Program-made: the position numbers and the translations under genes
Notes under the pieces: model-generated
Databases searched by the model: none
Seen by the model: only the letters and a program-made list of their open reading frames with translations
Told to the model about the DNA's origin: nothing
Assembly: GCA_001661515.1 (NCBI GenBank)
Contig: LUVW01000003.1
Span: forward strand, 310,001 to 374,000
DNA: 64,000 nucleotides
From: Capniomyces stellatus
Lineage: Eukaryota; Kickxellomycota; Harpellomycetes; Harpellales; Legeriomycetaceae
Direction of reading: 5' to 3'
In this document: positions 46,098-57,097 of the stretch, in pieces
Numbering within the stretch: the stretch's first letter is position 1
How the letters are laid out: each line of letters begins with the position of its first letter

Positions 46098-46920
46098 ATG
46101 CAACAAGAAATCATACACGCAGTAGACTTCATACTGAAAAAAATCCCAGACTCTGAAATTTCAATTCAGAAGAGGGAAATGTTCAGAGATGTTCTACAAA
46201 ACGAACTGTTTCTGAAATTCAACAATCACTGGTACCCCGAAGTCACCAACCAAGGCAGTGCATACAGATCAATCTCCAACTGGGACAAACTAGATCCCAT
46301 TCTAATCAAAACCGCCAAAGCCTGCAAAATCGACCACAAAAAACTCGAATTCTTCCTTCCTAAAGACCTAATCATTTGGTGTGATCCCTACTCTGTCTGC
46401 TATCGGATCGGCGACCACGGCACCCTGTACACAATCTACGAAAACAAAAAAGGCCTAATCGACAGCGCCAAACGAAGCATGGCTGAACGAGTTTCTAAAA
46501 GCAGCGGTGACTTTGTCATCAGCGCCTACACCACCCCTGTTGTCATGCGACGAGCAAGTGGAACCGAATCAACAAATGGTTTGTTTTTTTTTCTTTCTTC
46601 TTTTCCTTTTCCTTTTTCTTTTCCTTTTCCTTTTTTTTCTTCTCTTTATTGTCTTGCTATATCCCTTTCCCTCTGCAACAATTTCAGTGCAAGCTCTTTG
46701 CACCATACTTTATTCCGCCGACTTATAAGCTGCTTCTACATACTTTATAGGCATCAGTGCATTACGCCAAAACTCGTCTGCCACTCCAGACAATAACTCC
46801 CGAAATACCTCAACTCCGCCTTATAGATTGAAAACACCCGTTGCTATAATCAACCAGGCAACTGGCCTACCTATGACTCCTATCTCAAAACTTAGACATC
46901 CAAACTCATCAAAAGCTTGA
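46098..46920 (+). CDS. BTG/Tob anti-proliferative family protein
   Basis: Two exons (46098..46578, 46751..46920) give 216 aa. The N-terminal BTG domain is intact: helices at residues 1-41, box A (HWYPEVTNQGSAYRSISNW, 44-62) and box B (LPKDLIIWCDPYSVCYRIG, 87-105), including the box-B Trp94 that in animal members helps bind the CAF1 deadenylase. Animal BTG/Tob proteins recruit CCR4-NOT to mRNAs and restrain proliferation. The second exon adds a Ser/Thr/Asn/Pro-rich tail ending RHPNSSKA. No PAM2 motif typical of vertebrate Tob was seen, so binding to poly(A)-binding protein is not indicated. The intron (GTTTGT donor, long T tract, TATAG acceptor) was accepted because read-through enters a Phe/Ser-rich frame. 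The family is missing from the common yeasts. Confidence 0.92.
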
Positions 46921-48271
46921 CTTTCTTTCTCTTTCAATCAACCCACTTTTATACTTTTTGCAATCCTCAAATGTCTCTTTACTTTTATTCCTCTCCACTT
47001 TTTTCAATTTAAGCTCTCGCTACTTTGATTTAATGTTCTCTAACACCATTTAACTTTAGCTGTGGATACATAGATAGCTCCCAACCCACTATTTATCTCA
47101 CTTTTGAAACTAGAATCATAACCTTTTGGTAGAATCTATACCTTTTTCTCATTTTTTTATCTTACTGGTTTTACTCTTTACTTTTGCACATTTTTATATA
47201 TTTATACTAGTTGTATTATTAATACGATAAATCAAACATTATACTTTTTGACTTTTCTCCTTGTCTCGCACAACCACACACCGCAGCCCCGCGCACTATT
47301 TCTCTAATTGTGCTAGAATTTTAAACTACGTCATTATTCATATACGGTTTTGTTGTGTTGATTCTGCTGCCAATAAATCACAAAAATCAAATTGTTCATT
47401 TACTTGGCTTCACACATCCAACTCGGTTTCATTTTTTTTTTTAAATTAATTTTAGCTTGCTTAATTGTCTCAGATTGTTATATATCGAGATAAGGGTGGT
47501 AAAAGACCCCCGACATTTCCATCATATTGACCAAAGCCCAAAATAAAATAAATTCTATCTCGAACCCCGGTCAAAATTACAGTTATGCTCGCTAGTCACT
47601 CTTCATCGAACAATTAATTGGTAAAGAGCCTATTTTTTTTTGCCCAGCCTACATTATCTTTATACTCTGGCCATCCTCTTTGAGTTTTACTGCATTTATG
47701 GGGCTTTTTTTTTTATTCCTGGCTTTTATTTTGTTTTTTTTACAGATTTACTTGATTAATTAGCCATAATTTAAAACCAAGAAATTCTGTCAAATCATCA
47801 AATAATTTGAACCAAGGTTGGTCTAAATCTACATATCCATTGGCTAGACTTGACCAACACGTAATTACATTCAACAAAGGGTTCTACGATTTAATCGACT
47901 TTGTGCAGCCAACTGAGAACTTTTTCCTGTTCTGAAATCGCTGTGCTTGATCAAAGTTTAAAACGCAGCAACCAAAATAAAATCAATCACCAAACGCTTC
48001 TCAATTAACTACAACCCCTCCCCCCCCCATATTTTTGCAAACTCAAAAAATTACACTTTGGATAAAGCACTACTACTACTCAAAACCAATGTAGAAATAT
48101 TTCAAATTTTTGCCTATACTACAATGTTAAAAAAAAAAAAAATTAAAAAGACAAAGATGCTAATGTTCAAAAGTTGTATCTGAAATTTATAGGTTGTGTA
48201 AAGTTGCAAAGTATTAATTAACAAGTGCTGGTATAATAATTATGAGAGAGAGGACCAGCTAAAGTTTAAAG
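46921..48271. other. Convergent intergenic BTG-STS1
   Basis: A/T-rich with T runs, it contains the third retroelement fragment (47320-47389). A short C run (CCCCTCCCCCCCC, near 48017) is present. A 62-codon frame at 47261 overlaps the repeat and is not a gene. Confidence 0.6.
47320..47389 (+). mobile_element. Solo 3' LTR remnant of the same family
   Basis: The stretch GTTTTGTTGTGTTGATTCTG ... CCAATAAATCAC ... AAATCAAAT matches the last 50-60 bp of the LTR-like segments at 217-340 and 37078-37194. No TGTTGGC start or purine tract is found upstream, so this is a truncated copy. Confidence 0.5.
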
Positions 48272-50010
48272 TCAATTGGTGGGCCATAAAACCCCCAACT
48301 TGTTTGAAGTATGCGGGTTTGAAGAGTGAGCTTCTGTGGGCTGTGATGAAGAATTGGGCAAGGAGAAGCTGTTTACAAATAACCCACCAGACGATCCAAC
48401 ATTGTTAAATGACTGGGAAAACTGTGTGTGCAAGGAGGAGCCGGTAATCCAGCCAAACTTTTGGGTAAAAGCCAGTATTGGCGATAAAAACAGATCATGG
48501 TTTCCGCTTGAATTTGCAAATTCCAAGAGACTAAAAGTATAAAGAAAGAAAAACAAGTTGAAATTTAGAATATAACAACACAAGCAAAAAAAAAAAAGTC
48601 AAAAAATAATATTAGTAATATTTAGATACGAACAACACGCCAAAAGCCTTTAAAACCCAAAACAACAACAACAACAACAATAGAAATAGAGATAATAATA
48701 ACAATAATAATAAGGCTAGCCAAAATACCTTTTCTCCCACTCTGTAACCATGGACTGGCCTATAACGTGTCCGTTTTCCGCCCATATAGCTGCGGCAATA
48801 ACTGCGCGATGCCATCCATTTGCCATATACCTTAAAGCGCTGGTTCGGATGGAATTAAAAGACGAGATCTCCCATTTGGGCATTCTGCAGACAATCGCAG
48901 TGGCACGCTCGAGCAAACCAAACCATTCTGCAGGGTGAGATAATATTGGCAAAGGTATCAGGTATTGCTGTTCATGTCCATAGTTGTTAGATCCTGCTAA
49001 GCCTCCGCGACAAAAATGGTCAACATACATCACTATAGTGTCATGTAGCTCCTCAAGTGCAGGCCTCAGTCGGTTGAAGGTATAGTCGTCATACACTGGA
49101 CCTGCTTTTGAATAAGGTACTGTGGACTGCATCTTTTGCTCTAGTCTCTCAAGTTGCAGACATGCAGACGCAATTGTTGGCGTTGGGAGTGATTCTCTTA
49201 ACTCCTTTTCAAGGTAATCTTTGTTACCAACTAGTTTTATTAACACTTGTAAAAGATCTTTTTTCTCCAAGGGTTCTAACAACTTGTCCAATGAAATCTC
49301 TTGGGCTTCATTGTTGTTGAATCTTAGCCGTTTCTTGTCCAAGTCCTTTTCGCTGTGTACATTGTTAAAGGCGGCTCTGTCACTCAAGATTTCTGAATTA
49401 TATTTGCGCGCGTCTGAACTCCTGACTTTTGCCTCCCCACCATTGTATCCGGTGTGCAAGGTGTATGATATATCGTTCGAACCAAGTCTTTCGATTTTGT
49501 TTTTATTGGTAGCACGGCGATCCAGAAACGCTTTGCTCTTACTGATCATTTCAGGAGAAGGTGATTCATCCATACTCTCGTCATCGGAAACCTGCTTTCT
49601 TTTGCTTCCTAAAATCCGAGATTTTTTTAAAAAAAATAATAAAAATAAAAGCATTAATAAACATTCTAAATTGAACCCCAAAAAAACTCACTTTTTCACA
49701 TTTTAAATTAAACCTAAAACCAATTTGACATTTTAAATTGGATTGCGGCCATTTTATCCTAATTTACACATATATTCAGACCAGGCTATACACACACACC
49801 TTTGGATACTATTGGTTGGGAATTCGTCTCGAATATTCTGCTTTTTATTGAAATTGAAGAGTTGGTGCTTGGTATATTAAATCCAGAAATTGGCACCAAA
49901 CCAGCTCCCCATTGTGGCGCCTGAGGCTTGTAAGTATAACTAGAGCCCATTTTCGACTTGCTTTCCTGTCCCTCCTTTTGCGCGTTTAGTGGATTCGCGC
50001 CTACCTCCAT
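48272..50010 (-). CDS. STS1: Nuclear proteasome tethering factor STS1/Cut8
   Basis: Three exons (50010..49800, 49608..48729, 48530..48272) join in phase to 449 aa. STS1/Cut8 anchors and helps import 26S proteasomes into the nucleus and is itself a proteasome substrate. The conserved helical domain begins near residue 175 (ISLDKLLEPLEKKDLLQVLI). It includes HDTIVMYVDHFC, LPILSHPAEWFGLLERAT, FNSIRTSALRYMANGWHRAV and WAENGHVIGQSMVTEWEKR. The N-terminal 170 residues are disordered with basic clusters (GSKRKQ at 71-76), matching the Lys-rich tail of Cut8 that carries ubiquitin and nuclear signals. The third exon encodes a Ser/Asn-rich tail; without it exon 2 would run into a stop two codons past the donor AAAAG|GTATTT. 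Confidence 0.92.
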
Positions 50011-52105
50011 CCTTCTCGATTGCGCTGTTGAATACGTTACTCTGTACTTTTATGTTTTATATATTTTCAACCAAGTCTTTGGTACCTGAATTTAATTAAT
50101 CGCTAAAAATAATTGTTAGGATTGATTAATTAAAACATTAAAATTAGCTCTCGAAATTTAACTGATGTTTGTTATAGCGGATTTAAAAATAATAGTAAGT
50201 AGAATAAAGAGATGCCACCCAAATTGGTTCTTATTTGGTTGACTAGCTTATAAAACGGTTTAAAAAATATGTATTATAATTCAAATTTTAAAAATCTAAA
50301 CCTAAAGTTGAAAAATTGAAATTTTTAATCTTGAAATTACATCCTACCTTTCTAGGAGAAAGTCTCGATACCAGCAGAGCAAAATTTTCTCCCCCCACTT
50401 TGCTTCCAAATATGCCAATTAATGTGATTTTAATTCGCTGGCAAAATTTTATAAAAATAGAGTTTCCTTGTTACATTTTGTAAAATGCAGTTTTCCTTGC
50501 TTGGGAAAACCACCTTGGTTGCTATGAAACTGGGGATAAAGGCCATTCACCAAAACAATTACGTATTCTGGCATAAGCTCAAGTTTCTATTATGTCATGT
50601 TACAACCATGACAATTTCCAATTACACTTTGCCTGTTGCTTTTCAAAATTTAAATTAAATTCGTAAACATTATTTGCTCTGATAATTGCTGTCGAATAGC
50701 ATTTTCTTCAATTGTTTACTAGGTTTTCATTATCGCTAGTGGACTCGGGGGCATTTCTTATATCTGCTGTTTTTGGCTTACAAAGCTTGTTTTGACCAAC
50801 AAACCAATGAACGGGCGGCCTGTTTTATAGCCCAAATTTCTGGCTGAACACTGTACCTCGCAATCACCATGCTTACCTAAACAAAACCACCAGAAAGAAT
50901 CCAAAACTCCTACACACCTTAATGATTAAATAGCCAAGGTACTGGGGGGTCGCTGAGCAATCTCAGTGCTAAACTGGGGAGTTGGAACAACCAAAAAGAA
51001 TTTCGCGCTTTTCCGCCTAACGTTTGAAGATTTAGTTGTGTCCGTTTAAAGCATCTTGGTGTTTGAAAAACAAAACAGCATTAAACTAAAAACTATGACA
51101 GTTGTTTATCATTATAAATTTATAGAGAATATCTGTCTGTGTGTCTTGTTTTCTGTTGAATTGAGCTTGTTACTCGAAACACACAATTCAATTTGGTCAC
51201 AGTTTCGGCCCTGATGTGGCTTGTAACCATGTGTTTTCTTTGCACTATTCCCAGAATACTAGCGAACAATACAGCTGTAGTAACCAAGCATAGTATATAC
51301 CCAGTGTAAGATAGGAAGCCCAGCTTCCTTAGATGGCTAGTCTGTATTTGTCAAAGTTTAACATTCTCGTACTGAGTTTTCTATCTTGCAACTTTTCTTG
51401 TATCTCACTTTCACTTTATCACACTTATTACATTTATTTCATTTCCATTGTATCACATTACACTTTATTTGTTTTGCTATTTGTTGCTGTCTTGCTCCTT
51501 TGACTCACATCTAAACTATTAAAGTGCCTTTGAGTCACTGTTGCTTCATTTTAATTCTCAATAAAAAAATGCGATAATAAAAAAAAAAGCAATCAACTAA
51601 TTGTGCTACTATACTAAATACAAAAAAGTGGTACACTCCAAAACTACTGTTTAGCTATGCCCAAGCTGGTGTACAGCCATTTACTATCCACGCTAAGTAG
51701 CTACCTTAATAATTATTTTTGTTTTAACATTTTGTAAATCCGGGACAGAGCGGCAAAAGTAGGGAAACCCAAACGATATAATTATAATAACGGGATAATT
51801 CCATTAACGATATCAAAGTCAAAGTCAAAGTCAAATATCATTTACATTACATCTACATCCGCCCACTCATGTGCTATAAAGCTATCAATTGCACTATTTG
51901 TAACGCTGTGAAATAATAATAATATACCTGAGGCTATTGTGCATTGGGCGTAGAAGTATTTCAATCTCTATGATGCAGTCATAAGAATCATCACCAAACT
52001 ACTGTTGGTAATGGCAAACTCAACATGTCCCCATTTTAACATGGTCGATAGAAAGCGGATTCTTAAACGGTCATGATCAGTTTTAATGGTTAACAACTGC
52101 TTTCA
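50011..52105. other. Intergenic, no supported gene
   Basis: About 2.1 kb between two minus-strand genes holding the STS1 promoter and the 3' flank of the PH-domain gene. A short GTCAAA direct repeat lies at 51815-51836. No open frame above about 60 codons or RNA gene could be supported. Confidence 0.6.
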
Positions 52106-55100
52106 TTACTTTCTGCTTCTGATATTTCTTAACCCACTTTGCACATTCCCATGATTTATACATAGCCCGGTTATTGATTTGTCAAATGTTATCAATTTTT
52201 TTGTAGCTCCAGTATTCTGTTTAGCGCACTCATTCGGCGCAGACATTCTTGCTGGTACTGACTTATTGTATCTAATCAACCGCTCTTGTGTATTATTCTT
52301 GAGCACGGATCCTTTTGGTGTTCCAGGGTCACATTGCAGATTGGCGTTTACATTACAAAACGGGTTTTTGGCTGATCGCACAACTTTGCTGCTGCTGTTT
52401 GTCAGCAACTGCAACTTGTTTGAGTTTTCGGGTTCCTGAATTCTACACTGTCCTAAACTGTTTAATATACACACCCTTTGTTTGACACTGGGCAGCGAAT
52501 TATTAGCCTTAGTTTTGACTACATCATTAACTATATCGCTCAAACCTATATTATGTTTACAAGGTTTGAGACTTGCATTTACTACGTTGGGATCTTTAGT
52601 TGTAAACATGCCAAGAATTCTGCTTGGATCACCCGGGATATCTACAATAGCTTTTGCAAGTTTTGACACATTCAAACCACACTTTGCATTTCTGGCAAAG
52701 CAACAGTTTTTCTTTCCGTGCTTACAAACGTTTGAGTTGAGTCTCATGTGCCTTTTGTACTGCAAACCACCCGTATTGTTGTTGTCTGCAACATTAGTTA
52801 GTCTATTTTTTGACCTTACGCTAGAGGAATATTTATCCCTTCTCTCGGATGGTTTGGAAATAGAGAATGCAGAGTTTGTGCTGCTTGACTCGGTATACTC
52901 GCTGCCTGATACTAAACAGCCTTTATATCTGTGTAGCCTTGCTTTTTTAAAATACAAAATCCTGCGGTTTCTGGTAAAGCCTGAAAAACCATCTTCCTTT
53001 CTACAAATTGCCAGTAGTGAAGAATGGCTTCTATTGTTACCCACATTTCCAATAGCCTTTTTCGATCCTTCATGTGTGTACGTTGATCCAGAATTATTGA
53101 CCTTTGGAGTGTTGCTTGAACAGCACGCTTTGTAAACACCGAAATCAGTATTCTGAATTCCACGCGCGTACGTATATTCTGTATGGCTTTTTGCATTGAG
53201 TTTTAGCGACACTTTGTAATTTTTATCATAAGGTGTGATATTTGGGCCAATATCTCTGCGTTCGCTAGTATTTTTTGACGCGGAGTCAAGAACATATGTA
53301 CCGTTTGGATTTGCGGGAAAGCTGTGGCGGCTTAAGCCATGCTTTTGATTGTTTTTATGGCGCGTGCTTGTATTCGCTAGTTTCAGGTCTGCAATGGGTT
53401 GGTTTTTTAGAAACACACTCCTGGACTCGGCCTCGCTGTCACCCAAACACTGTTCCCGGCTTTTCAAACCATGCAAGTCTTTAAACTTGTGGTTGTAGAA
53501 ATTCATCCCCAGCGTGTCATAGCTACCGGAAAGAGCATCTCCACTACACCGTTTGCTCTTGGCGCCACTATTACCATCTTTTGGTTCAACATTCGTTAGA
53601 ACCTTGCTTGGGCTTGGACTACAGTCGTCAAAGCCAATGCTGACATTCTTTAAACCACATACCAGCTGTTCTAAGCCCAACGAGTATTTGTTCCTACCTT
53701 CAAAGCTATATGCACCAATCATTTTCTGGGACTTGACTATTTCGTCTACCTCATTATCACTTAATAGACAATTAAGAGAAGATAATGGTCTTGAGGCATG
53801 GCCGTCGATATCCATTATATGTTTATTCACCGCTTCAGATACTATCCCATCGACTGTCTGGTATGTGTCACTTTTGCTGTTTCCTTTGCTGTTTCTATCC
53901 AAGCAACCACCACCTCCAAGTATGCTACCACTGTGTTCATCCCTTGACTCAATCTCAACCAAGCTGTTTGCAGGTTTAGAAAATATATCGTTTATTGAAA
54001 TGAAACTATCCACAAGCTTTTCGCTCTTGTTTAAGCTGGCTCTGATATTTTTGGAAGCAACCGGCAACCCTGCTCCTACCCAGACAAGCTGTTTATCTCT
54101 GTCAACCAACTGTATTTCTGGATTAGACAAACGCTTGGAATTGTTTGCTATTAGATTTGTATTCCCCGACAAGCAAATACAGCTACTATTAACTACCTTA
54201 GCTTTGCCGATGCCAACCTTGGCTATATTGACTTTGCTTGGCGTAGTTTCAACGCTGAATAGATTGTCCTTTACGCAAATTTGGGGAATATCTCTGTTTC
54301 TTCTTACCAATTCTACATTTGTTGCTTTCAGGATCTTTGCGTTGAATGTGTGGACTTGTACCGGTTTTTGGTTGTATTTTATCTTGTTCAAATCTATTTT
54401 TACATTTTCGATATTCGTACTGGCCCTTGTCCGTCTGTCCAAATCGCCATTTCCAACATGGTTGAAGTTTTTGCCCCCTTTTTCGGGTTTTTTATTTGGT
54501 TTAATAAAGTAAGCCCTATGCTTTGTATTGAAAGCAGACTCGAAACGCTTTGAAAATGTGTTTTTCCCCTTGCTTTGGTTGTTTTCAATTGCATCAATAC
54601 CCAGAATGTTGGAATCATCGGTTATAAGGTCCAACACCGAGCTCTTCCAAACCCTTGTAAAGTTGTCGTCGCGGTCCTTGCCCAAATCTCCAAATATAAC
54701 TTCTTTTAAGCTACTTTGACCTAAACTATTTTTTTCAGTGTTACCATGACTATCGCCATTCCTTGCCGCATTTCTAGTTTTCCAGCGGTATCCACTGCGA
54801 TAATCTGTGCCAAAATTATCATTTATCGAGCTACTTGACTTTTTAACAGGAAGGAGCCCTAATAATGGACGTGAATATGTCGGTGATGAGCTTTTCGGTC
54901 TGCTTTTGCTTGATACAAGCGACTGTCTTGCACTGAGATACAGTTGGTGGTTTTTAGCAAATCCAGGCCTAGTTTGCGCACCACCAATAAATACAAACCT
55001 CAGGATGTTGGCCCATTTTTTCTGACCCTCTACATTGCTTGCTTTGAAGGTGAATAGCTCCTCGTTGGTGGTTATGATTATAGAGTAGTCCCCCTTTGTG

Positions 55101-55387
55101 TATAAATCAACCACATTCTTTTTAAAAATTTGATATTTTTTAATAAATACCATTGACTCAACGCTTTCCAGTATAGAGTAATCACACTCAATAAAATAGT
55201 ACTTTATTGTGTTGATGAGCGACTTTTCACTCTGATCTCTGCGGCTTTTGTTATTTTCTGATGACGCCACATACCCTAACGTTCCATCAAAATTTAGTAC
55301 AAATACTCTTTTCTGCCACAAATGTCTACGGCTTCTCTTTTGTAAATATCCTATTACCCCCCGATAATTCTCGTTTTCTACTGTCAT
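52106..55387 (-). CDS. PH-domain protein, large and mostly disordered
   Basis: A single-exon frame of 1,093 codons starts at ATG 55387; the frame stays open upstream but only from a GTG, so the ATG is preferred. A PH domain fills residues 8 to about 135: GVIGYLQKRSRRHLWQKRVF for the first strands, a long basic and acidic insert, then EELFTFKASNVEGQKKWANI with the C-terminal helix Trp. PH domains bind phosphoinositides or proteins, so recruitment to a membrane or cortex is plausible. The remaining 950 residues are Ser/Asn/Lys-rich with scattered Cys and no further domain I recognise, apart from basic clusters and a short Cys/His patch (CKHGKKNCCFARNAKC). It resembles fungal PH-only scaffold proteins in layout, but no orthologue can be named. 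Confidence 0.85.
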   Translation of the reverse strand: MTVENENYRGVIGYLQKRSRRHLWQKRVFVLNFDGTLGYVASSENNKSRRDQSEKSLINTIKYYFIECDYSILESVESMVFIKKYQIFKKNVVDLYTKGDYSIIITTNEELFTFKASNVEGQKKWANILRFVFIGGAQTRPGFAKNHQLYLSARQSLVSSKSRPKSSSPTYSRPLLGLLPVKKSSSSINDNFGTDYRSGYRWKTRNAARNGDSHGNTEKNSLGQSSLKEVIFGDLGKDRDDNFTRVWKSSVLDLITDDSNILGIDAIENNQSKGKNTFSKRFESAFNTKHRAYFIKPNKKPEKGGKNFNHVGNGDLDRRTRASTNIENVKIDLNKIKYNQKPVQVHTFNAKILKATNVELVRRNRDIPQICVKDNLFSVETTPSKVNIAKVGIGKAKVVNSSCICLSGNTNLIANNSKRLSNPEIQLVDRDKQLVWVGAGLPVASKNIRASLNKSEKLVDSFISINDIFSKPANSLVEIESRDEHSGSILGGGGCLDRNSKGNSKSDTYQTVDGIVSEAVNKHIMDIDGHASRPLSSLNCLLSDNEVDEIVKSQKMIGAYSFEGRNKYSLGLEQLVCGLKNVSIGFDDCSPSPSKVLTNVEPKDGNSGAKSKRCSGDALSGSYDTLGMNFYNHKFKDLHGLKSREQCLGDSEAESRSVFLKNQPIADLKLANTSTRHKNNQKHGLSRHSFPANPNGTYVLDSASKNTSERRDIGPNITPYDKNYKVSLKLNAKSHTEYTYARGIQNTDFGVYKACCSSNTPKVNNSGSTYTHEGSKKAIGNVGNNRSHSSLLAICRKEDGFSGFTRNRRILYFKKARLHRYKGCLVSGSEYTESSSTNSAFSISKPSERRDKYSSSVRSKNRLTNVADNNNTGGLQYKRHMRLNSNVCKHGKKNCCFARNAKCGLNVSKLAKAIVDIPGDPSRILGMFTTKDPNVVNASLKPCKHNIGLSDIVNDVVKTKANNSLPSVKQRVCILNSLGQCRIQEPENSNKLQLLTNSSSKVVRSAKNPFCNVNANLQCDPGTPKGSVLKNNTQERLIRYNKSVPARMSAPNECAKQNTGATKKLITFDKSITGLCINHGNVQSGLRNIRSRK

Positions 55388-57097
55388 TTTCGGCAATTTC
55401 GGAAACAAACATGCCCTCAAGGCCAAGTATACCACTGCTCAAACGCAACTTTGTCGGTCCCCAACACTAACTAACATTCACTTGCTAGTTGTACTTTATA
55501 CTCTTCTGTAATAACAACTTGAAGTCTGTTGTAATGTATTTTCAATGTTGATCGCTATACTGTGCACTACTTTAGCACCACTCCAACGATACGTTTTTTT
55601 TTTATTAGCGATTTGTTTTTGATTTTTTTTGATTGAAGTATCAACGATACTTTAAAGGTAGTAATAATAAAACACTAGACAAAAAGGTTCAAAAAGGTTC
55701 AAAAAGGTTCAAAAAAAAATACATAAACATCATGACTTTTATTGCAATATATATTTCTTGGATTATCGTCACAACAGCATGTACTACTCTCTTACAAGCG
55801 ACTTGCTCCACTCTACATTAGTGTAAGTTTCAAATAACCTTTACAAACACCATATTAACGTTTTTTTTAAAAAAAAACTAGAAAAACATATATATGGAAA
55901 AAAGAATAACAGTGCCCACATTGGATGCCATTGAACTGAGTTTTTTTTTTCATATTATAAAGGGATGGCTATATTTGACTTGAGGAGCCTTTTAGTGCAC
56001 ATTTATAAACATAGGCCATATAATCGCCATTTTGTTTAGTTGCCATATACCAGTTCGATGGTAAGAGTACACTTTAAGATGGATAATTATCTTGAGGGAA
56101 ATACTACTTTAAATATAAAAAAAACCAATCGATATATTAAAAAGTTGGTATTAGCTCTCCACAAATATTATAAATGTATATCACAAACTCCCCAAGCCAA
56201 CTGTTATAGCTACATTATTTAATCTATTTATATTAAATAGTTACCTTTGATTATTAAAAGAGGTTTCCCAACCTATTCAGCGTTAAGCCAAAGATTAATT
56301 GAAACAGAGCTGGTAGATACAAACATAAGCAAACACAAAGCGGTCATATTTACCAAAAGTACATTGCAGTTTCGACTATGTATTAACTTTTTAATTCAAG
56401 CCAATCTAGCTTTTTTTTAATAAAAGAAAATGTTGAGTAGGAATGGGCTAATAAAAACAAAGAGCCTCGAAAAAGTGTGCTTGGAACTGCTTGAATACTT
56501 GTTGTCGATGAGAAGTGTGGTTTTCTATTGACATTAAATAGTGCCAAGCATACACACACACACTTGTTCTAAGGTTATTAAGTGAAGCGTAGTACGCATC
56601 AGAGTCGAATGTAAATGACGTAAAGCCCAGCGACAATGTTACATGTTCGTTTGTACAGTACTATGCTCATATTTAAGTCTACGCGTTCTTCATACACTCC
56701 ATGATGCAATTGTCGAAAAGTAATTGAACTTTGTAGAGCCGGCATAGCCAATTCCAAAAGCTGGGCAAACCAACATTATACCACCAAATTAAAAAAAAAA
56801 AGAGAAAAAGACTTCTAGCATCAATACGAGTTGGAAAGTCAAAAGTCAAAAAAATAATGTTTACTTTTTGTTGTTGTTGTCAAGTTAGATATTTATGGAT
56901 AATATATATATTTAAAAAAAAAGTGAAAAAAGCTAGTAGTAAAAAGATAAGGTGAATCTACAGTGATGTTTTGTGCTTGAAAACTCCCTTCGGGTAAATT
57001 AAAGTTAGAGCCAACAAGCCAAAAGCCGCAAAAGCAAACATTTTGTCGCGCTATTCCGATTGGTGGGTCTATTTGCTAATAAAGTGCTCGAAAAATA
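55388..57097. other. Intergenic, no supported gene
   Basis: About 1.7 kb of A/T-rich sequence with a triplicated AAAAAGGTTCA (55680-55712), several T and A runs and an ACACAC tract near 56560. Frames at 55633, 56040 and 56448 are short and unsupported. Confidence 0.6.

Noticed and set aside
48272..50010. Functional cluster of TOM1 and STS1 as a ubiquitin-proteasome locus
   Set aside because: They are 11 kb apart on opposite strands with unrelated genes between, so proximity is probably chance.
55388..55435. N-terminal extension of the PH-domain protein
   Set aside because: It starts with GTG; the ATG at 55387 directly precedes the PH domain.
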